The translations under genes were made by a program, and so were the position numbers. Positions 24,965-34,362 of a stretch of DNA of 64,000 nt are shown here, piece by piece. Numbering within the stretch: the first letter of the stretch is position 1; each line of letters begins with the position of its first letter. Under the pieces are notes generated by a model that saw only the letters and a program-made list of their open reading frames with translations, had not been told where the DNA came from and searched no databases. Source of the stretch: Arsenicitalea aurantiaca (lineage in GTDB: Bacteria; Pseudomonadota; Alphaproteobacteria; Rhizobiales; Devosiaceae); NCBI RefSeq assembly GCF_003994485.1, contig NZ_RZNJ01000002.1, forward strand, positions 433,255-497,254, read 5' to 3'.

Positions 24965-27128
24965 CCTGACCGAGTTTGCCGAGGCCGAGCCCACGGCGAG
25001 CGACATCGACGCGCTCCGCGCGAGTCCGGCCCGCTTCGTCAATCGCGAGGTCTCGTGGCTGCAGTTCAACATGCGGGTGCTGGAGGAGGCGGGCAACGTC
25101 AATCACCCGCTGCTCGAGCGGCTCCGGTTCGTTTCGATCTCGGCGAACAATCTCGACGAATTCTTCATGGTGCGCGTCGCTGGTCTCAAGAACCAGGTGC
25201 GCGCAGGCATCACGCGCAAGAGTGCGGATGGTCTGACCCCTACCGAACAGCTCGAGGAAATCGCGACCCTCGCCCAGCACCTGCACCTCGAGCAGCAGGA
25301 TCACTGGCAGACCCTGCGGGAAGAACTCTTTGCTCGCGATGTCGTGATCCATGAGATCGACGATCTCACCCCCGACCAGACCAAATACCTCCAGAAGCTC
25401 TTCCGCGAGGAGATCTTCCCGGTCCTGACTCCGATCGCGGTCGATCCGGCGCACCCCTTTCCCTTCATCCCGAATCTCGGCTTTTCGCTCGCCTTCGAGC
25501 TCACCGGCCCCGGCGATGCCGCCGCGATGACGGCGCTCGTGCGCGTTCCGCACAATCTGGACCGCTTCATCACCCTTCCGCCCAGTCTCGCGACCGACGG
25601 GCGCGTCGAGGTGGTGACCATCGACACGCTCATCAATCTCTTCTTCCACAAGATGTTCCCGGGCTATGAGGTCGCCGGTTCCGGAGCGTTCCGCGTCATC
25701 CGCGACAGCGAGATCGAGATCGACGACGAAGCGGCCGACCTGGTCGTCGAGTTCGAATCGGCCCTCCGCCAGCGTCGGCGTGGCCAGGTGATCCGGCTCG
25801 AGATCGAAAAGAAGATGCCGCGCGCCCTGCGCCGGCAGATCGCCGACCGGCTCGGCGTGACCAGCGCCGATACCTTTGAGGTCGAGGGCTTCCTGGGGCT
25901 CGCAGACGCTGCGCGCATCTGCGACATCAACCGCCCGGACCTCAAATTTCCCGCCTACATGCCGCGCTTCCCCGAGCGCGTCCGCGACTATAATGGCGAC
26001 ATGTTCGCCGCCATCCGGCAGAAGGACCTGCTGGTCCACCATCCCTTCGAGAGCTTCGATACCGTCGCGCAATTCCTCATGCAGGCCGCGCGCGATCCGG
26101 ACGTCGTCGCGATCAAGCAGACGCTCTATCGCACCTCGCGCGACAGCCCGATCGTCAAGGCGCTCGTCCTCGCCGCGGAGTCTGGAAAGTCGGTCACCGC
26201 GCTCGTCGAGCTCAAGGCCCGCTTCGACGAGGAGGCCAATATCCGCTGGGCACGCGACCTCGAACGCGCCGGCGCCCAGGTTGTCTTCGGCTTCATCGAA
26301 TTGAAGACCCACGCCAAGATGAGCCAGGTGGTCCGGCGCGAGCAGGGCAAGCTCGTCTCCTACTGCCACCTCGGCACGGGCAACTATCATCCGATCACGG
26401 CCAAGATCTATACCGACCTCAGCTACTTCACGATCGACCCCTCGATCACCCGCGACGTCGCGCGCGTGTTCAACTTCATCACCGGCTATGCCCGCCCCAC
26501 CGAGCTCGAGGCGATCGCGGCATCGCCTGTGAACCTGCGCCAGACCCTGCTCGAATGCATTGCCCGCGAGATCAAGCACGCCCGTAAGGGCGAGCCTGCC
26601 ACCATCTGGCTCAAGATGAATTCGCTCGTCGATCCCGAGATCATCGATGCGCTCTATGATGCGAGCCAGGCCGGGGTGAAGGTCGAGGCGATCGTGCGCG
26701 GCATCTGCTGCCTCAGGCCCGGCATACCGGGCTTCTCCGACAACATCCGAGTAAAATCGGTGGTCGGACGCTTCCTCGAACACTCGCGGGTCTTCTGCTT
26801 CGGGCAGGGCGAGGAAATGCCCTCGCGCAAAGCGCGGGTCTATATGTCTTCGGCCGACATCATGCAGCGCAATCTCGACTGGCGCGTCGAAGTCATGGTG
26901 CCGATCCTCAACAAGACCGTGCACAAGCAGATCCTCGACCGCATGATGGTGGCCTATTTCAAGGACAACCAGCAGAGCTGGGAAGTGCTGCCCGATGGCA
27001 GCTCCCACCGCGTGCGTCTCAAGGAGGGTGAGGAACCCTTCAACGCCCACGACTATTTCATGACCAACACCAGCCTGTCCGGGCGCGGCAGTGCCAGCCG
27101 ACGCGACAGTGACGAGGGGGATGAGTGA
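24957..27128 (+). CDS. ppk: Polyphosphate kinase 1
   Basis: The 723-residue protein has the full PPK1 layout: N-terminal helical domain with [19 protein letters not shown], head domain, then two phospholipase D-like catalytic domains. His452 in LKTHAKM is the expected autophosphorylated histidine, and [10 protein letters not shown] (469-478) completes the active site. The C-terminal domain has [18 protein letters not shown]. It makes polyphosphate from ATP reversibly. It is translationally coupled to hdaA upstream and to ppx downstream (GTGA overlap), so polyP synthesis and breakdown are made from one transcript. Confidence 0.96.
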   Translation: MTDLTEFAEAEPTASDIDALRASPARFVNREVSWLQFNMRVLEEAGNVNHPLLERLRFVSISANNLDEFFMVRVAGLKNQVRAGITRKSADGLTPTEQLEEIATLAQHLHLEQQDHWQTLREELFARDVVIHEIDDLTPDQTKYLQKLFREEIFPVLTPIAVDPAHPFPFIPNLGFSLAFELTGPGDAAAMTALVRVPHNLDRFITLPPSLATDGRVEVVTIDTLINLFFHKMFPGYEVAGSGAFRVIRDSEIEIDDEAADLVVEFESALRQRRRGQVIRLEIEKKMPRALRRQIADRLGVTSADTFEVEGFLGLADAARICDINRPDLKFPAYMPRFPERVRDYNGDMFAAIRQKDLLVHHPFESFDTVAQFLMQAARDPDVVAIKQTLYRTSRDSPIVKALVLAAESGKSVTALVELKARFDEEANIRWARDLERAGAQVVFGFIELKTHAKMSQVVRREQGKLVSYCHLGTGNYHPITAKIYTDLSYFTIDPSITRDVARVFNFITGYARPTELEAIAASPVNLRQTLLECIAREIKHARKGEPATIWLKMNSLVDPEIIDALYDASQAGVKVEAIVRGICCLRPGIPGFSDNIRVKSVVGRFLEHSRVFCFGQGEEMPSRKARVYMSSADIMQRNLDWRVEVMVPILNKTVHKQILDRMMVAYFKDNQQSWEVLPDGSSHRVRLKEGEEPFNAHDYFMTNTSLSGRGSASRRDSDEGDE

Positions 27129-28687
27129 ACCAGTTCTGGGGCGTCGACGCCGACCCGACTGCCCAGGGTCGCATCAAGGGTGCGCGGCCGGTGGCGGTGC
27201 TCGATATCGGCTCCAACTCGGTCCGTCTCGTCGTCTATGAGCGGCACGCCCGGGCGCTGACCGCGCTCTACAACGAAAAGTCGAGCTGCGCGCTCGGTCG
27301 CGGCGTCGCTGCCACCGGGCGGCTCGCCTACGAGAACATCGATCGCGCGCTGACGGCGATCCAGCGCTTCGCGCTCGTGTCCAAGCTCATGCGCGTCGGC
27401 CGGGTCCATATTCTCGCGACATCCGCCGTGCGCGATGCGGCCAATGCCGCCGCCTTCGTCGAAGCGGTCGAGAAGATCATGGGCGCGCCCGTCCGCGTGC
27501 TCAGCGGTGAGGAGGAGGCCCATTTCGCCGCCCTCGGGGTCATTGCCGGCATGCCCGATTTCGACGGCGTCGTCGGGGATCTCGGTGGGGGCAGCCTCGA
27601 ATTGTCCTCGATGCTCAATGGCACCGAATCGGTCGGCGAGACCCACCAGCTCGGCGTCATCCGCCTTCAGGACGATAGCGACAACACCCCTGCCAAGGCT
27701 CCCGACATCGTGCGCGAGCGGCTCGCGACCTCCGAGCTCTGCACCGGTCAGGAGGGTCGCACCTTCTGCGCCATCGGCGGCACCTGGCGGTCCCTCGCCA
27801 AGATCCTCCAGGCCGAGGAAGACTATCCGCTCCGGATGATCCAGCACTACGAGGTGCGGAGCGAGACCGTCCTCAAGCTTTGCGACGACATCGTTTCCGC
27901 CCTTGCCGAAGGCAAGCCGATGCCCGGCAGCGACGCCGTCAGCTCGTCGCGGCGCGATCTCGTGCCCTATGGCGCGTCGGTCCTCGGCGAAGTGCTGCGG
28001 GCAGGGGGGTTCGACAAGGTGGTCTTTTCAGCCCTCGGCGTGCGCGAGGGCTATCTCTACGGCCTCCTCGACCCGCGCGAGCAGGCGGTCGACCCGCTGA
28101 TGCAGGCGGCCGAGGAAATGTCGCTGCTGCGCTCGCGGTCGCCGGCCCACGCCAATGATTTGATGGCGTTCACCGACGATATTTTCGCGGCCCTCGCCAT
28201 AGAGGAGACGCCCGCCGAGCGCCGGCTCCGGCATGTGGCCTGCCTTCTCGCCGATATCGGCTGGCGCGGCCATCCCGATTATCGCGGCACCCAGAGCGTC
28301 GATATGGTTGCCTACAGCGCGCTGACCGGCATTGACCATCCCGGCCGCGCCTTCCTCTCCCAGGTGCTGGCGCTTCGCTATATGGGCCTCAAGTCCAAGC
28401 ACGTCGCCCAGCCGCTGATGGCGCTCGCCGGCGAGGACGGATCGGCCCGTGCGCGGCTGATCGCGGCGGCCTTCCGCGTTGGCTATCCCATGTCCGCCGC
28501 CATGCCGGGCGTCCTCCCGCGCGCCCGCTTCACCCTCCTCGACAAGACGCTGACCCTCCACCTGCCGGCCGATCTCGCCTTCCTCGATGGCGAGCATCTG
28601 CGCGGCAGGCTCGACCAGCTGGGCAATGTCGCAAGCGGGGTGAAGTCGACGTCCATCGCGGTGCTTGCCGCCGAACCGGCCGCCTGA
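27125..28687 (+). CDS. ppx: Exopolyphosphatase (Ppx/GppA family)
   Basis: The 520-residue protein has the actin-like ATPase N-terminal fold with [16 protein letters not shown] (about 24-39) and the second phosphate loop [14 protein letters not shown], then a C-terminal helical domain with HD-like residues ([19 protein letters not shown]), so it belongs to the longer Ppx form. It hydrolyses terminal phosphates of polyphosphate and/or pppGpp. It starts with GTG at 27125 overlapping the ppk stop. It ends one base before the convergent otnC gene, with no obvious terminator between. Confidence 0.93.
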   Translation: MNQFWGVDADPTAQGRIKGARPVAVLDIGSNSVRLVVYERHARALTALYNEKSSCALGRGVAATGRLAYENIDRALTAIQRFALVSKLMRVGRVHILATSAVRDAANAAAFVEAVEKIMGAPVRVLSGEEEAHFAALGVIAGMPDFDGVVGDLGGGSLELSSMLNGTESVGETHQLGVIRLQDDSDNTPAKAPDIVRERLATSELCTGQEGRTFCAIGGTWRSLAKILQAEEDYPLRMIQHYEVRSETVLKLCDDIVSALAEGKPMPGSDAVSSSRRDLVPYGASVLGEVLRAGGFDKVVFSALGVREGYLYGLLDPREQAVDPLMQAAEEMSLLRSRSPAHANDLMAFTDDIFAALAIEETPAERRLRHVACLLADIGWRGHPDYRGTQSVDMVAYSALTGIDHPGRAFLSQVLALRYMGLKSKHVAQPLMALAGEDGSARARLIAAAFRVGYPMSAAMPGVLPRARFTLLDKTLTLHLPADLAFLDGEHLRGRLDQLGNVASGVKSTSIAVLAAEPAA

Positions 28688-28688
28688 G

Positions 28689-29327
28689 CTACTTTCTCAG
28701 CGCGTCGGCCTGTGCTGGCGTCAGCGGCCGGATCGGCCGTCCATCGAGCATGAGGAAGAGCCGGGCCGTCTCCTCGAGCTCCTCGGTCGCGTACTGGGCC
28801 TCGCGAAGGGTCTTGCCCGACACCACCGGCCCATGATTGGCGAGCAGCACGGCGTGATGGGTGCCGGCCTCCTTTTTCACCGCCAACGCCAGATCCCTGT
28901 CGCCCGGAGCGAAATAGGGAATGAGGGGCAGCCGCCCCACCCGCATCACGAAATAAGCCGTGAGCGGGGGCAGCACGTCGGCCGGATCGACATCGGCGAG
29001 AATCGACACCGCCACCGAATGGGTCGAGTGCAGATGCACCACCGCGTGGTCGGCATTCCGCTCGCAATACATGCACGAATGGAGGAACGCCTCCTTGGTC
29101 GGCTTGTCCCCGGAGATGTGCGCACCATCACTGTCGAGCAGCGACAGTCTGGCGGGGTCGAGGTCTCCTAGGCTCGCATTGGTCGGGGTCATCAGCAGCG
29201 TCCCGTCCGAGAGCCGCATGCTGATATTACCGGTCGATCCCATGGTCAGTCGCCGTTCGAACAGCGAGCGGCCGACCTTGCAGATCTCGTCGCGCGCCCG
29301 GGTCTCTTCGCTGATGGTCGCCGTCAT
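28689..29327 (-). CDS. otnC: 3-oxo-tetronate 4-phosphate decarboxylase (class II aldolase family)
   Basis: The 212-residue protein has the class II aldolase/adducin fold: SLFERRLTMGSTGNISMRL, HSTHSVAVS (zinc histidines), ANHGPVVSGKTL with a further metal histidine. It matches OtnC, which decarboxylates 3-oxo-tetronate 4-phosphate to dihydroxyacetone phosphate in L-threonate/D-erythronate breakdown. L-fuculose-phosphate-aldolase-like function is the generic alternative, but the OtnK gene directly upstream, with which it shares ATGA, supports OtnC. It is the last gene of the lacI-otnK-otnC unit. Confidence 0.88.
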   Translation of the reverse strand: MTATISEETRARDEICKVGRSLFERRLTMGSTGNISMRLSDGTLLMTPTNASLGDLDPARLSLLDSDGAHISGDKPTKEAFLHSCMYCERNADHAVVHLHSTHSVAVSILADVDPADVLPPLTAYFVMRVGRLPLIPYFAPGDRDLALAVKKEAGTHHAVLLANHGPVVSGKTLREAQYATEELEETARLFLMLDGRPIRPLTPAQADALRK

Positions 29328-30568
29328 TTGAGAAGGTCCCAGGCCTTGATGAAGAAGTCGTCCGTGCCGAAATTGCCCGATTTCAGCGCCAGCGCTAGCT
29401 TCTGGTCGGTGCCGTGCGAGACCGTCCAGGGCACGCCCGGATCGATCTCGGGTCCGATCCGCAGCGCCGAGACGCCGAGCGCCGCCACCACCGCACCCGA
29501 GGTTTCCCCGCCCGCAACGAGGAACCGGGTGAACCCCTCGTCTTTCAGCGCCTGCGTCACAGCGGCCAGGTAGTGCTCCACCGTCTCGCCCGCCGCGTTC
29601 CGGCCCAGCTGTTCCTGCACCGCGCGTACGGCCTCGGGCTCGGCACTTGAATAGATGAGCGGTATGGCATCGGCATGCTCGCGCACGAAAGCCAGCGCAT
29701 CCTCGACGCGGGTGCGGCCCTCGGCAATCGCCATGGCGTCGAGCCGCATGGCCGGCATGCCCGCAGCGATGGCAGCGGCGACCTGTCGCCGGGTTGCGGT
29801 GGAGCAGGAGCCCGCGAGCACCACGGCCCGTCCGGGCGCCGCCGCCATAGGCTCGGTGTCCGGCGCCCGCGGCGCCTCGAGAAAATTGGCAGGCAGGCCA
29901 AGCGCGACGCCCGAACCGCCAGTGATCAGCCGCAGGCCTTTCGCGGCCCGACCGATGGTCCTCAGGTCCGCATCGCTCACCGCATCGACAATGGCAATGC
30001 CCTTAAGCCGCTCTAACGCTTCCGCCAGAACGTCGGGCCCTTGCGATACCGTCTCATAGGCGATCAGCGACACGGGCGTTTTCGCCTGTCGCCCGAGCAC
30101 GCGCACGAGGTTCGCGTCCCGCATCGGGTTGAGCGGATGATCCTTCATCGGGCTGTCCGAGAGCAGCTCGTCCCCGACGAACAGGTGCCCCTTGTAGACG
30201 GTGCGCTTGTTCACCGGAAAAGCCGGGCAGGCGATGGTGCGGGTTTCCCCCAGCCGCTTCAGAAGCGCGTCGGTCACCGGCCCGATATTGCCCTCATCGG
30301 TCGAATCGAAAGTCGAGCAGTATTTGAAGAAGAGCTGCCGCGCCCCCGCAGCCAGCAGCACCTCCGCCGATGCCAGCGACATAGCCACCGCCTCTTCGGC
30401 CGGGTTGGTGCGTGATTTCAGGGAAACGACGACCGCCTCGGCGCTGCCGAAATCGCTGTCCGGGGCCGGCACGCCGACCACCTGCAGCACTTCGAGCCCC
30501 TCCCGAGCCAGCATGAGCGCGAGGTCCGTCGCCCCCGTCAGATCGTCCGCGATTGCGCCAATGAACAT
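29324..30568 (-). CDS. otnK: 3-oxo-tetronate kinase (DUF1537 four-carbon acid sugar kinase family)
   Basis: The 414-residue protein has the DUF1537 two-domain layout: GAIADDLTGATDLALMLARE at the N terminus (sugar-acid-binding domain) and a C-terminal nucleotide-binding part with VVLAGSCSTATRRQVA and FLVAGGETSGAVVAALG. OtnK phosphorylates 3-oxo-tetronate at C4 before decarboxylation by OtnC. The same family includes 3-oxo-isoapionate kinase (OiaK), DtnK and others; coupling to otnC and nearby otnI makes OtnK the best fit. It follows the lacI gene by about 30 bases. Confidence 0.85.
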   Translation of the reverse strand: MFIGAIADDLTGATDLALMLAREGLEVLQVVGVPAPDSDFGSAEAVVVSLKSRTNPAEEAVAMSLASAEVLLAAGARQLFFKYCSTFDSTDEGNIGPVTDALLKRLGETRTIACPAFPVNKRTVYKGHLFVGDELLSDSPMKDHPLNPMRDANLVRVLGRQAKTPVSLIAYETVSQGPDVLAEALERLKGIAIVDAVSDADLRTIGRAAKGLRLITGGSGVALGLPANFLEAPRAPDTEPMAAAPGRAVVLAGSCSTATRRQVAAAIAAGMPAMRLDAMAIAEGRTRVEDALAFVREHADAIPLIYSSAEPEAVRAVQEQLGRNAAGETVEHYLAAVTQALKDEGFTRFLVAGGETSGAVVAALGVSALRIGPEIDPGVPWTVSHGTDQKLALALKSGNFGTDDFFIKAWDLLK

Positions 30569-30599
30569 TGGAGCGTCCTTTCCTGCCTTCTAATCCTCG

Positions 30600-31610
30600 T
30601 CACGCGGTCGCGCCGGCGACGATCTCAAATCCTACATCGATGATGGCGGGCCCGGTCTCGGGCCCGTCGTCCATCACGATCCGCTCCACCGCGATCTCGC
30701 CGATTCGTTGCCGGTTCGCCCTCAGCGTCGAAAGCGGCTTAGGCAACGCCTGGCCGATATCGAGCCCATTGCAGCCGAAGAGCCCAAGGCGCCCCGGCAC
30801 GTCCATCCCTTCCGCCATCGCGTGAAAGACACCGCCCACGGCCATGTCATCATTGGAGAAAACGACCACGTCGCAATCGGGATGCTGGGCGAGCAGAGCG
30901 CCGAGCCCGCTCCGTCCGCGCTGTACCGAGCTCGCGCCACCCGTCAGGTGACGCCGCTCGAGCGGCGCGCCCGCTTCACCCAGCTGGTCGACGAGCCCCT
31001 TGAGCCGCGCCGCAGCCCGAAGATCCGCATCGAGGTCGTGGCCGACATAGCCAATCCGGCGATAGCCGCGCGCCAGCAGATGCCGGGCGCTCGCACGCCC
31101 GGCCTCGAGATGGGAAAACCCGATGGCGAGATCGATGGGTCGATTGTCGATGTCCATGATCTCGGCGACACGGATGCTGGCGGTTTCGAGCATGCGGCGG
31201 GTTTCGCGCGTGTGCTCGAGCCCGGTCAGAATCATTGCAGCAGGCTTCCAGGCCAGCAGCGAGCGCACCAGCGCTTCCTCGGTTGCAGGGTCGTAGTCGG
31301 TCACCCCGACCACCGGCTGATAGCCCGAGCGCGACAGTGCCTGCCCGATGCCGGCCATGACTTCGGGAAAGACGTTGTTGGTGTGCGAGGGCAGGATAAC
31401 CCCGACAAGGTTGGAGCGCGCCGAGGCGAGCGAACCGGCAAGACCATTGCGGACATAACCCGTGGCAGCGACCGCACGCAGCACCTTGTCCCGGGTCTCT
31501 GCACGGATCGGACCCCTGTCGCGCATCACGCGAGAGGCCGTGATCTCGCTGACGCCGGCCATGCGCGCGACGTCCGCCAGAGTGACCCCATGGGTAGCCG
31601 GTCGCTTCAC
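30600..31610 (-). CDS. LacI-family regulator of the tetronate genes
   Basis: The 336-residue protein has a LacI headpiece: VTLADVARMAGVSEITASRV then a hinge helix with GLAGSLAS, followed by a periplasmic-binding-protein-like effector domain (about 62-336). GTG 31610 is the start, with GAGG six bases upstream. It is the first gene of the leftward otnK-otnC operon and divergent from ltnD-otnI. Two LacI-type sites lie between the two start codons, so it likely represses both arms and responds to a tetronate or pathway intermediate. Confidence 0.9.
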   Translation of the reverse strand: MKRPATHGVTLADVARMAGVSEITASRVMRDRGPIRAETRDKVLRAVAATGYVRNGLAGSLASARSNLVGVILPSHTNNVFPEVMAGIGQALSRSGYQPVVGVTDYDPATEEALVRSLLAWKPAAMILTGLEHTRETRRMLETASIRVAEIMDIDNRPIDLAIGFSHLEAGRASARHLLARGYRRIGYVGHDLDADLRAAARLKGLVDQLGEAGAPLERRHLTGGASSVQRGRSGLGALLAQHPDCDVVVFSNDDMAVGGVFHAMAEGMDVPGRLGLFGCNGLDIGQALPKPLSTLRANRQRIGEIAVERIVMDDGPETGPAIIDVGFEIVAGATA

Positions 31611-31627
31611 ATCCGCCTCATCATTTA

Positions 31628-31641
31628 TGACAGCGGCACCA
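31628..31641. promoter_or_regulatory. LacI-type operator, copy next to the regulator gene
   Basis: TGACAGCGGCACCA fits the LacI-family consensus TGNNANCGNTNNCA except at position 10 (C instead of T). It is 18 bases upstream of the regulator's start, in position for autorepression. Confidence 0.5.
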
Positions 31642-31682
31642 TATCGGGTTGGCTCGGCCGTGCAAGCGGGCTAAGGAAGAAA

Positions 31683-31696
31683 TGTCAGCGCTGTCA
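31683..31696. promoter_or_regulatory. LacI-type operator upstream of ltnD
   Basis: TGTCAGCGCTGTCA matches TGNNANCGNTNNCA at every defined position, with a palindromic CAGCGCTG core. It lies immediately before the GGAGGA ribosome site of ltnD, so bound repressor would block the rightward operon. It is 55 bases (about five helical turns) from the second site, compatible with cooperative binding. Confidence 0.65.
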
Positions 31697-31713
31697 TCTC
31701 GGAGGAACTGCGG

Positions 31714-32622
31714 ATGGGTGGAATGAGGGTGGCCGTGATCGGCCTGGGGTCCATGGGTCTGGGCGCAGCGCTTTCGCTGCTGCGCGAAGGGATCGACGTG
31801 CGTGGCTGCGACCTGTCCGACGCGCAACGTAACCGCTTCGCCTCAGAGAACGGCCAGGTATTCGACAATCCCGCAGCGGCAGCCGAAGGCGCCGAGGCCG
31901 TGCTTCTTATGGTCGTCAACGCCGCCCAGACCGAGGATGCGCTCTTCGGGGCGGGCGGCATTGCGAAAGCCATGGCGCCCGGTGGCGTCATCATCTCGTC
32001 GGCCACTATGGCGCCCGACGATGCGCGCGCACTTGCGGCGAAGGCCGAAGGGCAGGGGCTTCTCTACCTCGATGCGCCAGTGAGTGGTGGGTCGGTCAAG
32101 GCGCTCGCCGGCGAGATCACCGTGATGGCCTCGGGCAGCCAGGAGGCCTTCGCCGCCGCCGATCCGGTGCTTTCGGCCATTGCCGCAAAGGTCTACCGGC
32201 TGGGCGACGAAGCGGGCCTCGGCAGCGCCTACAAGATCATCAACCAGCTCCTCGCGGGCATTCACATCGCGGCTGCCTGCGAGGCGATGACGCTGGCGAG
32301 CAAGCTCGGGCTCAACCTCGAGACCGTGCACGAGGTGATCACCGCCTCGGCCGGCAACAGCTGGATGTTCGCCAATCGCGTGCCGCACATCCTCGCCGGA
32401 GACTATACCCCGCACAGCGCCACCGACATCTGGGTCAAGGATCTCGGCATCCTCTCGACCATCGCCGGCAAGGAGAAATTCCCGCTGCCGCTGACGAGCG
32501 CCGCCCAGCAGATGTTCCTTGCGACATCCGCCGCCGGGATGGGGCGCGACGATGACGCATCCGTCGCCCGGTTGATCGCCCGGATCACCGGGGTCAAACT
32601 GCCCGGAACCGAGGAGGACTGA
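31714..32622 (+). CDS. ltnD: L-threonate dehydrogenase-like NAD-dependent oxidoreductase (LtnD type)
   Basis: The 302-residue protein belongs to the beta-hydroxyacid dehydrogenase family: Rossmann VIGLGSMGLGAALSL (about 8-22), substrate loop DAPVSGGSVKALAG, and catalytic lysine in GSAYKIINQLLAG. LtnD oxidises L-threonate at C2 to 2-oxo-tetronate, and it lies directly before otnI as in characterised clusters. 3-hydroxyisobutyrate dehydrogenase is the generic family alternative. The start at 31714 has GGAGGA at 31701; Met at 31723 is possible. Confidence 0.85.
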   Translation: MGGMRVAVIGLGSMGLGAALSLLREGIDVRGCDLSDAQRNRFASENGQVFDNPAAAAEGAEAVLLMVVNAAQTEDALFGAGGIAKAMAPGGVIISSATMAPDDARALAAKAEGQGLLYLDAPVSGGSVKALAGEITVMASGSQEAFAAADPVLSAIAAKVYRLGDEAGLGSAYKIINQLLAGIHIAAACEAMTLASKLGLNLETVHEVITASAGNSWMFANRVPHILAGDYTPHSATDIWVKDLGILSTIAGKEKFPLPLTSAAQQMFLATSAAGMGRDDDASVARLIARITGVKLPGTEED

Positions 32623-32625
32623 TCC

Positions 32626-33393
32626 ATGCCGCGCCTTGCCGCCAATCTGACCATGATGTTCAACGAGGTCCCGTTCCTCGAGCGCTTCGCCGCCGCTGCG
32701 GCCGCAGGCTTCGATGCGGTGGAATTCCTCTTCCCCTATGATTTTCCGACCGACGAAGTCTCCCGCGCGCGCGCCGATGCCGGCGTAGAGGTCGTCCTCT
32801 TCAACATGCCGCCGGGCGACTGGAGCAAGGGTGAGCGCGGTATCGCGGTCTTCCCTGATCGTGTCGGGGAATGGCGCGGCTATCTCGACAAGGCGCTCGA
32901 CTATGCGCAGGTGCTCGCCGTGCCGCGGCTCCACATGATGGCCGGGATCGCGCCATCGACAGATGCATCCGCGCGCGCCGCCTATCGTGACCGGCTCGCC
33001 GAAGCGGCGGACCGGCTGGGCGAAGCAGGGCTCGATCTCCTCATCGAGCCGCTCAACAGGCGCGACATGCCGGGCTATCTGCTCGATGACTTCGGCATGG
33101 CGGCAGACCTCATTGCCGATCTCGCCCGGCCGAACCTGAAGCTTCAGTTCGACATCTATCACCGCCAGATCCTGCATGGCGACGTGACCCGGGCGCTCGA
33201 GGCGACGCTGCCGATCACAGGCCACGTCCAGCTCGCCTCGGTTCCGCTCCGCAACGAGCCGGGCACCGGAGAGTTGGACGATTTCGCCATCCTGCGCACG
33301 CTCGACCGGCTCGGCTACACCGGGCATGTCGGCCTCGAGTACCGGCCCGCAGGCGATACGGTCGCCGGCCTCTCCTGGCGCGAGCGGCTCTGA
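32626..33393 (+). CDS. otnI: 2-oxo-tetronate isomerase (hydroxypyruvate isomerase family)
   Basis: The 255-residue TIM barrel has the Hyi/OtnI pattern: MPRLAANLTMMFNEVPFLER, GFDAVEFLFPYD, DLLIEPLNRRDMPGY with the catalytic Glu, and KLQFDIYHRQILHGD. OtnI interconverts 2-oxo- and 3-oxo-tetronate, feeding OtnK. Hydroxypyruvate isomerase is the alternative name, but position three bases after ltnD and near otnK/otnC favours OtnI. A strong terminator follows 18 bases after the stop. Confidence 0.88.
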   Translation: MPRLAANLTMMFNEVPFLERFAAAAAAGFDAVEFLFPYDFPTDEVSRARADAGVEVVLFNMPPGDWSKGERGIAVFPDRVGEWRGYLDKALDYAQVLAVPRLHMMAGIAPSTDASARAAYRDRLAEAADRLGEAGLDLLIEPLNRRDMPGYLLDDFGMAADLIADLARPNLKLQFDIYHRQILHGDVTRALEATLPITGHVQLASVPLRNEPGTGELDDFAILRTLDRLGYTGHVGLEYRPAGDTVAGLSWRERL

Positions 33394-33410
33394 CCCCACG
33401 CCTTTATCAC

Positions 33411-33437
33411 CGCCGCCCCGATCGGGGCGGCGTTTTT
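33411..33437 (+). terminator. Rho-independent terminator after ltnD-otnI
   Basis: CGCCGCCCC (33411-33419) and GGGGCGGCG (33424-33432) form a perfect 9-bp GC stem with a GATC loop, followed by TTTTT at 33433-33437. It separates the tetronate genes from the GntR/ABC operon. Confidence 0.9.
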
Positions 33438-33514
33438 GCTTGGCCCTCGAACCGCGCCTGCAGCTCGCCTGCAGAGGGTTGACACCCACGCGCCGATAAG
33501 GTTCTCTCAACTGG

Positions 33515-33535
33515 TCTGGTGGATGGACCACCGGA
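33515..33535. promoter_or_regulatory. Candidate GntR operator, 21-bp palindrome
   Basis: TCTGGTGG (33515-33522) and CCACCGGA (33528-33535) are inverted copies with one mismatch in eight, separated by ATGGA. It lies just before the GntR gene's ribosome site. FadR-subfamily regulators often bind GT/AC-containing palindromes such as TGGT...ACCA, present here. Autoregulation and control of the following ABC operon are inferred. Confidence 0.4.
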
Positions 33536-33557
33536 TCACGGGGAGGAGGAACCCGGC

Positions 33558-34313
33558 GTGCTTGCGGCTCACAAATTGCTGCTCGACAAGTCCACGGGTC
33601 TCGGCCGTTCCCTCGAACGCCGGACGATCAAGGACGTGATCGCCGACAAGCTCGCCGCGCTCATCGCCTCGGGCGTCATGGAGGTGGGTGACGAGCTGCC
33701 GAGCGAGCGCGAGCTCGCCGCCGCGCTCTCGGTCAGCCGCGAAACCGTCCGCGGCGCCATCCAGACGCTCGCAGCCAAGGGCATCCTCGAAGTCGCCCAC
33801 GGCACTCGCACCCGCGTCGCCAATGTCGACTTCTCCGGCATGGCGGTCGGCATCACCAACCGGCTCAACGTCGACAGCTATGATCTCGACTGGGTGCACG
33901 GCGCCCGGCTCCTGATCGAGCAGCAGGTGGTGGGCGACGCAGCCGAAAAATTCCCGCGCGAGACGCTCGAGCGGCTCCACCGTTCGCTCCGCGCCCAGGC
34001 GGCCTGCATCGAGGACCCGGTGCAGTTCCTCATCTGCGATCGTGAATTCCACGTCGCCATCTACCGGGCGTGCGGAAACCCGCTCCTCGCCGACATCGTC
34101 ACCGATCTCTACACCTACATGATGGATCACCGCCGGCGCGCCATCTCGCAGCCGGGCACCATCGCCCAGAGCTTCGCCGACCATCAGGCCATCGTGGCCG
34201 CGCTCGAAAAGCGCGACCGCGTCGCGGCCATGGCGGCCTTCGCCGCGCATGAAGAGCGCATCTATACCTCGACCCGGAACCTGCTGGCCCAGACGGGCGG
34301 CAGGCGGCGCTGA
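33558..34313 (+). CDS. GntR-family (FadR-type) regulator of the sugar-import operon
   Basis: The 251-residue protein has an N-terminal winged helix (DVIADKLAALIASGVMEVG, then LPSERELAAALSVSRETVR) and an all-helical FCD effector domain (about 95-235) with the usual metal/ligand histidines and REFHVAIYRACGNP. GTG 33558 is preferred because GGGAGGAGG at 33541-33549 precedes it; the frame open from 33519 lies in the palindrome. FCD ligands are typically organic or sugar acids, consistent with the acid-sugar genes downstream. It is the likely local regulator of the ABC importer. Confidence 0.88.
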   Translation: MLAAHKLLLDKSTGLGRSLERRTIKDVIADKLAALIASGVMEVGDELPSERELAAALSVSRETVRGAIQTLAAKGILEVAHGTRTRVANVDFSGMAVGITNRLNVDSYDLDWVHGARLLIEQQVVGDAAEKFPRETLERLHRSLRAQAACIEDPVQFLICDREFHVAIYRACGNPLLADIVTDLYTYMMDHRRRAISQPGTIAQSFADHQAIVAALEKRDRVAAMAAFAAHEERIYTSTRNLLAQTGGRRR

Positions 34314-34362
34314 GGGCAACAGGCCGCACGCCCATGCGGCTCATCCCAGGGAGGATCGAACT

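Noticed and set aside
24885-27050. Minus-strand open frame of about 720 codons opposite ppk
   Set aside because: Fully antisense to a complete ppk gene with all active-site residues; no recognisable domain.
29324-30568. Naming the DUF1537 kinase OiaK (3-oxo-isoapionate kinase) because of the nearby ApnL-like gene
   Set aside because: It is coupled to otnC and lies with ltnD/otnI, and none of the later apionate genes are in the window; OtnK is the better supported name.
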